This document shows positions 32,764-35,453 of a stretch of DNA of 35,453 nt, piece after piece. Under the pieces are notes generated by a model, which saw only the letters and a list, made by a program, of their open reading frames with translations, had not been told where the DNA came from and made no database searches. The stretch is from Pseudomonas lopnurensis (GTDB lineage: Bacteria > Pseudomonadota > Gammaproteobacteria > Pseudomonadales > Pseudomonadaceae): contig NZ_JADDIX010000036.1 in assembly GCF_015070855.1 (NCBI RefSeq), forward strand, positions 1 to 35,453, read 5' to 3'. The translations under genes and the position numbers were made by a program. The stretch's first letter is position 1. Every line of letters starts with the position of its first letter.

Positions 32764-35001
32764 ATGGAAGACGAGCTGAAGGCGCTGCTGCAACGGGTCG
32801 GGCTGGGGCCGGAACGGATCCTCACGCGCAAGCGTTTTCTGCAGTGGCAATCGGTGGATGCGCTGCGCCTGAACCGGGCCGCTGTGGACCTGGACGCGGC
32901 GCACCAGCATTTCATCGACAAGCTCTACGAACACCTCGGCGCCTTCGGCCCGCCGGCGGAGATCCTCGACGATCCCGCCGGCGTCGCACGCCTCAAGCAC
33001 AGCCAGCGAAGGTACTACCAGCGCCTGTGGAACGGCCCCTACGAGCGCGACTACGTCAAGGACCGCCTGCTGGTCGGACTGGTGCACCAGCGGGTCGGCG
33101 TCGACCTGGAATGGTACCTGGGCTCCTACCGGCTGTACCTGTCGGAGATGCTGCGGATGCTGCTGGGCGATGCCGAGCAGCATGCGGTCTACGACAGCCT
33201 GCTGAAGATCGTGTTCTTCGACATGATCCTCGCCATCGACACCTACAGCGCGGCTCAGCGGCACGCCCTCGAGGATAGCGAGGCGCGGCTGGCGCGTGCC
33301 CTGCGCGGCTCCGAGGACGGCATCTGGGAATGGGACATCGAACAGGACCGGTTGCATCTCTCCGAGCGCTGGACCGGCATGCTCGGCCTTTCGGTGGAGC
33401 CGAGCTACTGCAGCCGCAGCTGGTTCGAGCGGGTGCATCCGGATGATCTGCCGGGCCTGCGCGAGGCCATCAGCGCCCACCTGCACGGTCGCAGCTCGTC
33501 GCTGGCCCACGAGTACCGCATTCGCACCCGGTTCGGCGAATACCTCTGGGTGCTGGTACGCGGCGTGGTCGAACGCTGCGAGCAGCGCGCGGTGCGCATG
33601 GCGGGTTCACAGACCGACATCAGCGCGCGCAAGGCCGCCGAGGAATGCCTGCGGCATGCCGCCCGGCACGACTCGCTGACCGGGCTGGCCAACCGCCTGC
33701 ATCTGGACGAATTGCTCCAGCAGGCGCAGCAGCGTGCGCATGGCCGGGCCTCGGCGCTGTTGTTCGTCGATCTGGACCGTTTCAAGTTGATCAACGACAG
33801 CCTCGGCCACCGCGTCGGTGACCAGGTGCTGGTGGAGGTCGCGCAACGCCTCGCGCACTGCCTGCGGCCAGGCGATCATCTGGCGCGTTTCGGCGGCGAC
33901 GAGTTCGTCGCCCTGCTCGGCGACCTGGCCTGCGAAGCCGACGCCGAGCGGGTGGCGCAACGGATGCTCGATGCGCTGCGCCAGCCGTTTCAACTCGGCG
34001 AACGCACCCTGTCGGTCAGCGCCAGCATCGGTATCGCGCCGCTGTACCGCGCCGGCCAGGCGCTGGACGCGCTGCAGGCGGCGGACCTCGCCCTGTACCG
34101 CGCGAAAAATGCCGGCAAGAATCAGTTCGCGCTGTTCTGCGAAGAACTGCACTCCACGGCGGCGCGCCAGCTGGAGCTGGAAAGCGCACTGGCGCAGGCG
34201 CTGGCGCGCAACGAGTTCGTTCTGTACTTCCAGCCGATCTGCCGCATCGATAAAGGGCAGCCCTATCTGGTGGGCGTCGAGGCGCTGCTGCGCTGGCGCC
34301 ACAACGACACGCTGGTGGCACCGAACGAATTCATTCCGGTGCTGGAGGAATCCCGGGAGATCGTCCGTGTCGGCGAATGGGTGCTGCGCGAGGCCTGCCG
34401 GCAGGTCCGCTGCTGGCAGCAGGCCGGGCAAGCGCAGCTGTACTGCACGGTGAACCTGTCGATCCGTCAGTTGCAGCAACCCGGCTTCACCGCGCTGCTG
34501 GCGCGCGTGTTGCGGGAAACCGAGCTGCCACCGGCCAGCCTGGTGCTGGAGATCACCGAGACCCTGCTGATGCAGGACAGCGAACTGATGCTGAGCGCCC
34601 TGCGCGAGATCGCCGCGCTCGGTGTGCGATTGGCGCTGGACGATTTCGGCACCGGGTACTCCTCGCTCGGCTATCTGAAGCGCTTTCCGCTGAACATCCT
34701 CAAGGTCGACCGCAGTTTCATCGCCGCCGCGCCGGAAGACCCCGATTCGGTCGCCATCAGCCGGGCGGTCATCGCCCTGGGCCACAGCCTCGGCCTGGCG
34801 GTGATCGCCGAAGGGGTGGAGCGCCCCGAGCAACTGCAGTTCCTGATTGCCGAGGGCTGCCAGCACGCCCAGGGCTACTGGTTCAGCCGACCCAAGCCGG
34901 CCGCCGAACTGCAACGCCTGTTCAGCGGCGAGGACTGCTTCGAAGGGCTCTGGTGCCTGCTGCCGCAGTCCAGCCTGACACGCGTGGGCGTGCAACACTA
35001 A
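32764..35001 (+). CDS. Globin-coupled sensor with PAS, GGDEF and EAL domains (c-di-GMP turnover)
   Basis: This 745-residue cytoplasmic signalling enzyme begins with a globin-coupled sensor domain (about 1-165) whose proximal haem ligand is His108 in GLVHQRVGVDLEWYLGSYR. A PAS domain (about 172-288) ends with ITDIS-like SQTDISARKAAEE. The GGDEF diguanylate-cyclase domain (298-458) has an intact GGDEF (377-381) and an RxxD inhibitory site (368-371). The EAL phosphodiesterase domain (about 468-725) has EAL at 506-508 and the catalytic Asn564, Glu596, Asp626-Asp627, Lys647 and Glu683. Both output domains look active. The ATG at 32764 follows GAGG. An oxygen-responsive switch of c-di-GMP is inferred. 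The neighbouring hemerythrin points to an O2-related theme. Confidence 0.92.
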   Translation: MEDELKALLQRVGLGPERILTRKRFLQWQSVDALRLNRAAVDLDAAHQHFIDKLYEHLGAFGPPAEILDDPAGVARLKHSQRRYYQRLWNGPYERDYVKDRLLVGLVHQRVGVDLEWYLGSYRLYLSEMLRMLLGDAEQHAVYDSLLKIVFFDMILAIDTYSAAQRHALEDSEARLARALRGSEDGIWEWDIEQDRLHLSERWTGMLGLSVEPSYCSRSWFERVHPDDLPGLREAISAHLHGRSSSLAHEYRIRTRFGEYLWVLVRGVVERCEQRAVRMAGSQTDISARKAAEECLRHAARHDSLTGLANRLHLDELLQQAQQRAHGRASALLFVDLDRFKLINDSLGHRVGDQVLVEVAQRLAHCLRPGDHLARFGGDEFVALLGDLACEADAERVAQRMLDALRQPFQLGERTLSVSASIGIAPLYRAGQALDALQAADLALYRAKNAGKNQFALFCEELHSTAARQLELESALAQALARNEFVLYFQPICRIDKGQPYLVGVEALLRWRHNDTLVAPNEFIPVLEESREIVRVGEWVLREACRQVRCWQQAGQAQLYCTVNLSIRQLQQPGFTALLARVLRETELPPASLVLEITETLLMQDSELMLSALREIAALGVRLALDDFGTGYSSLGYLKRFPLNILKVDRSFIAAAPEDPDSVAISRAVIALGHSLGLAVIAEGVERPEQLQFLIAEGCQHAQGYWFSRPKPAAELQRLFSGEDCFEGLWCLLPQSSLTRVGVQH

Positions 35002-35132
35002 GCAGCCTTCAGCGCACCGGCTTTTGGTGTGCCAGGGCACTCTTGGTCGTCGCGAGGGTCAACCTTCTGTGGATCTTTGATGGTTCAAGAACTCGCCGGC
35101 CAACCGCCGGCTCACTCTGAAGGAGGTTAACC

Positions 35133-35420
35133 ATGCGTCTCACTTATTTGCTGCCGCCAGTACTGGGTCTTCTGCTGGTCGGTTGCGGCCCGGACGAAGA
35201 CCGCGAGCGCGAGCCGACCCCGCCGCCAGCCACCACCGAGCAGCCAGCCGCACCGTCGACCGACACCACTGCTCCGCCGGCCGGGACGGGCACCGGTACC
35301 GCTCCGAGCACAGGCACCGGCACTTCCGGCGATATGGCCACTCCGCCCGCCGACAATGGCAGCGGGCTGGGCACCGAGTCCGGCTCGGGTACCGAACCCG
35401 GCACCGGCACCTCGCAATAA
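35133..35420 (+). CDS. Thr/Gly/Pro-rich low-complexity lipoprotein
   Basis: This predicted lipoprotein has 95 residues. MRLTYLLPPVLGLLLVGC has a lipobox LVGC with Cys18. The mature part is low-complexity: an acidic/charged start (GPDEDREREPTPPP), then Thr-Pro-Ala and repeated TGTGT / SGSGTEPGTGT segments. It has no domain and is likely a flexible periplasmic or surface-exposed chain. A strong GGAGG lies before the ATG. It is the last gene in the window; the 3' end (35421-35453) holds nothing further. Confidence 0.8.
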   Translation: MRLTYLLPPVLGLLLVGCGPDEDREREPTPPPATTEQPAAPSTDTTAPPAGTGTGTAPSTGTGTSGDMATPPADNGSGLGTESGSGTEPGTGTSQ

Positions 35421-35453
35421 GCGCGGTGTCACCAACCTGATCCAGGGCCCTCG

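Noticed and set aside
33607..35040. 477-residue - strand frame opposite the GGDEF-EAL gene
   Set aside because: It is a shadow of a gene whose catalytic residues are all present.

Overview
The window looks like chromosomal DNA of a high-GC gammaproteobacterium, most likely a Pseudomonas. The right half carries the metK / ArsR-methyltransferase / tktA / epd / pgk / fba block that I recall in the same order in P. aeruginosa PAO1. It also has a DUF3509-type small protein, a family I associate with pseudomonads, and Pseudomonas-style short palindromic repeats. No rRNA, tRNA, CRISPR array, phage or plasmid origin was seen.

Left part (1-18.5 kb): an accessory uptake and catabolism region. It opens with a broken ISL3-family transposase. 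On the + strand follow an NMT1/SsuA-type ABC importer (binding protein, ATPase, permease), a complete exbB-exbD-tonB set, a TonB-dependent outer-membrane receptor, a DHA2-type MFS transporter and a phthalate-dioxygenase-type reductase. Converging on the - strand is a catabolic set: Rieske oxygenase alpha and beta subunits, an RraA-like aldolase, a 65-residue AtzG-like protein, an amidase-signature hydrolase, a TauD/TfdA-family Fe(II)/2-oxoglutarate dioxygenase and a LysR regulator. I read these as one system: the receptor (powered by its own TonB/ExbBD) and the ABC importer bring in a substrate, the oxygenase with its remote reductase hydroxylates it, and the amidase pair, aldolase and TauD-type enzyme process it. 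The substrate cannot be read from the sequence; an aromatic acid, anilide or aryl sulfonate are possibilities only.

Middle (18.5-24 kb): a 515-base spacer holds face-away promoter-like elements, a possible small RNA ending in a clear terminator, and paired palindromes. metK is coupled to an ArsR-type HTH/methyltransferase fusion whose start overlaps a nearly leaderless promoter and a 16-2-16 palindrome. Between that operon and tktA sits a three-gene cassette: a clavaminate-synthase/VioC-like amino-acid oxygenase overlapping a LysE-type exporter, with a divergent GcvA-like LysR regulator. This suggests a made-and-exported hydroxy amino acid.

Right part (24-35.4 kb): central carbon genes (tktA, epd, pgk, fba) with two small lipoprotein genes between pgk and fba (one MliC-like), a strong terminator, a receiver-only response regulator, a small methyltransferase, a DUF3509-type protein, a hemerythrin, a globin-PAS-GGDEF-EAL cyclic-di-GMP enzyme and a Thr/Gly-rich lipoprotein. 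Coding density is high, and the many long antisense reading frames are GC-driven shadows.
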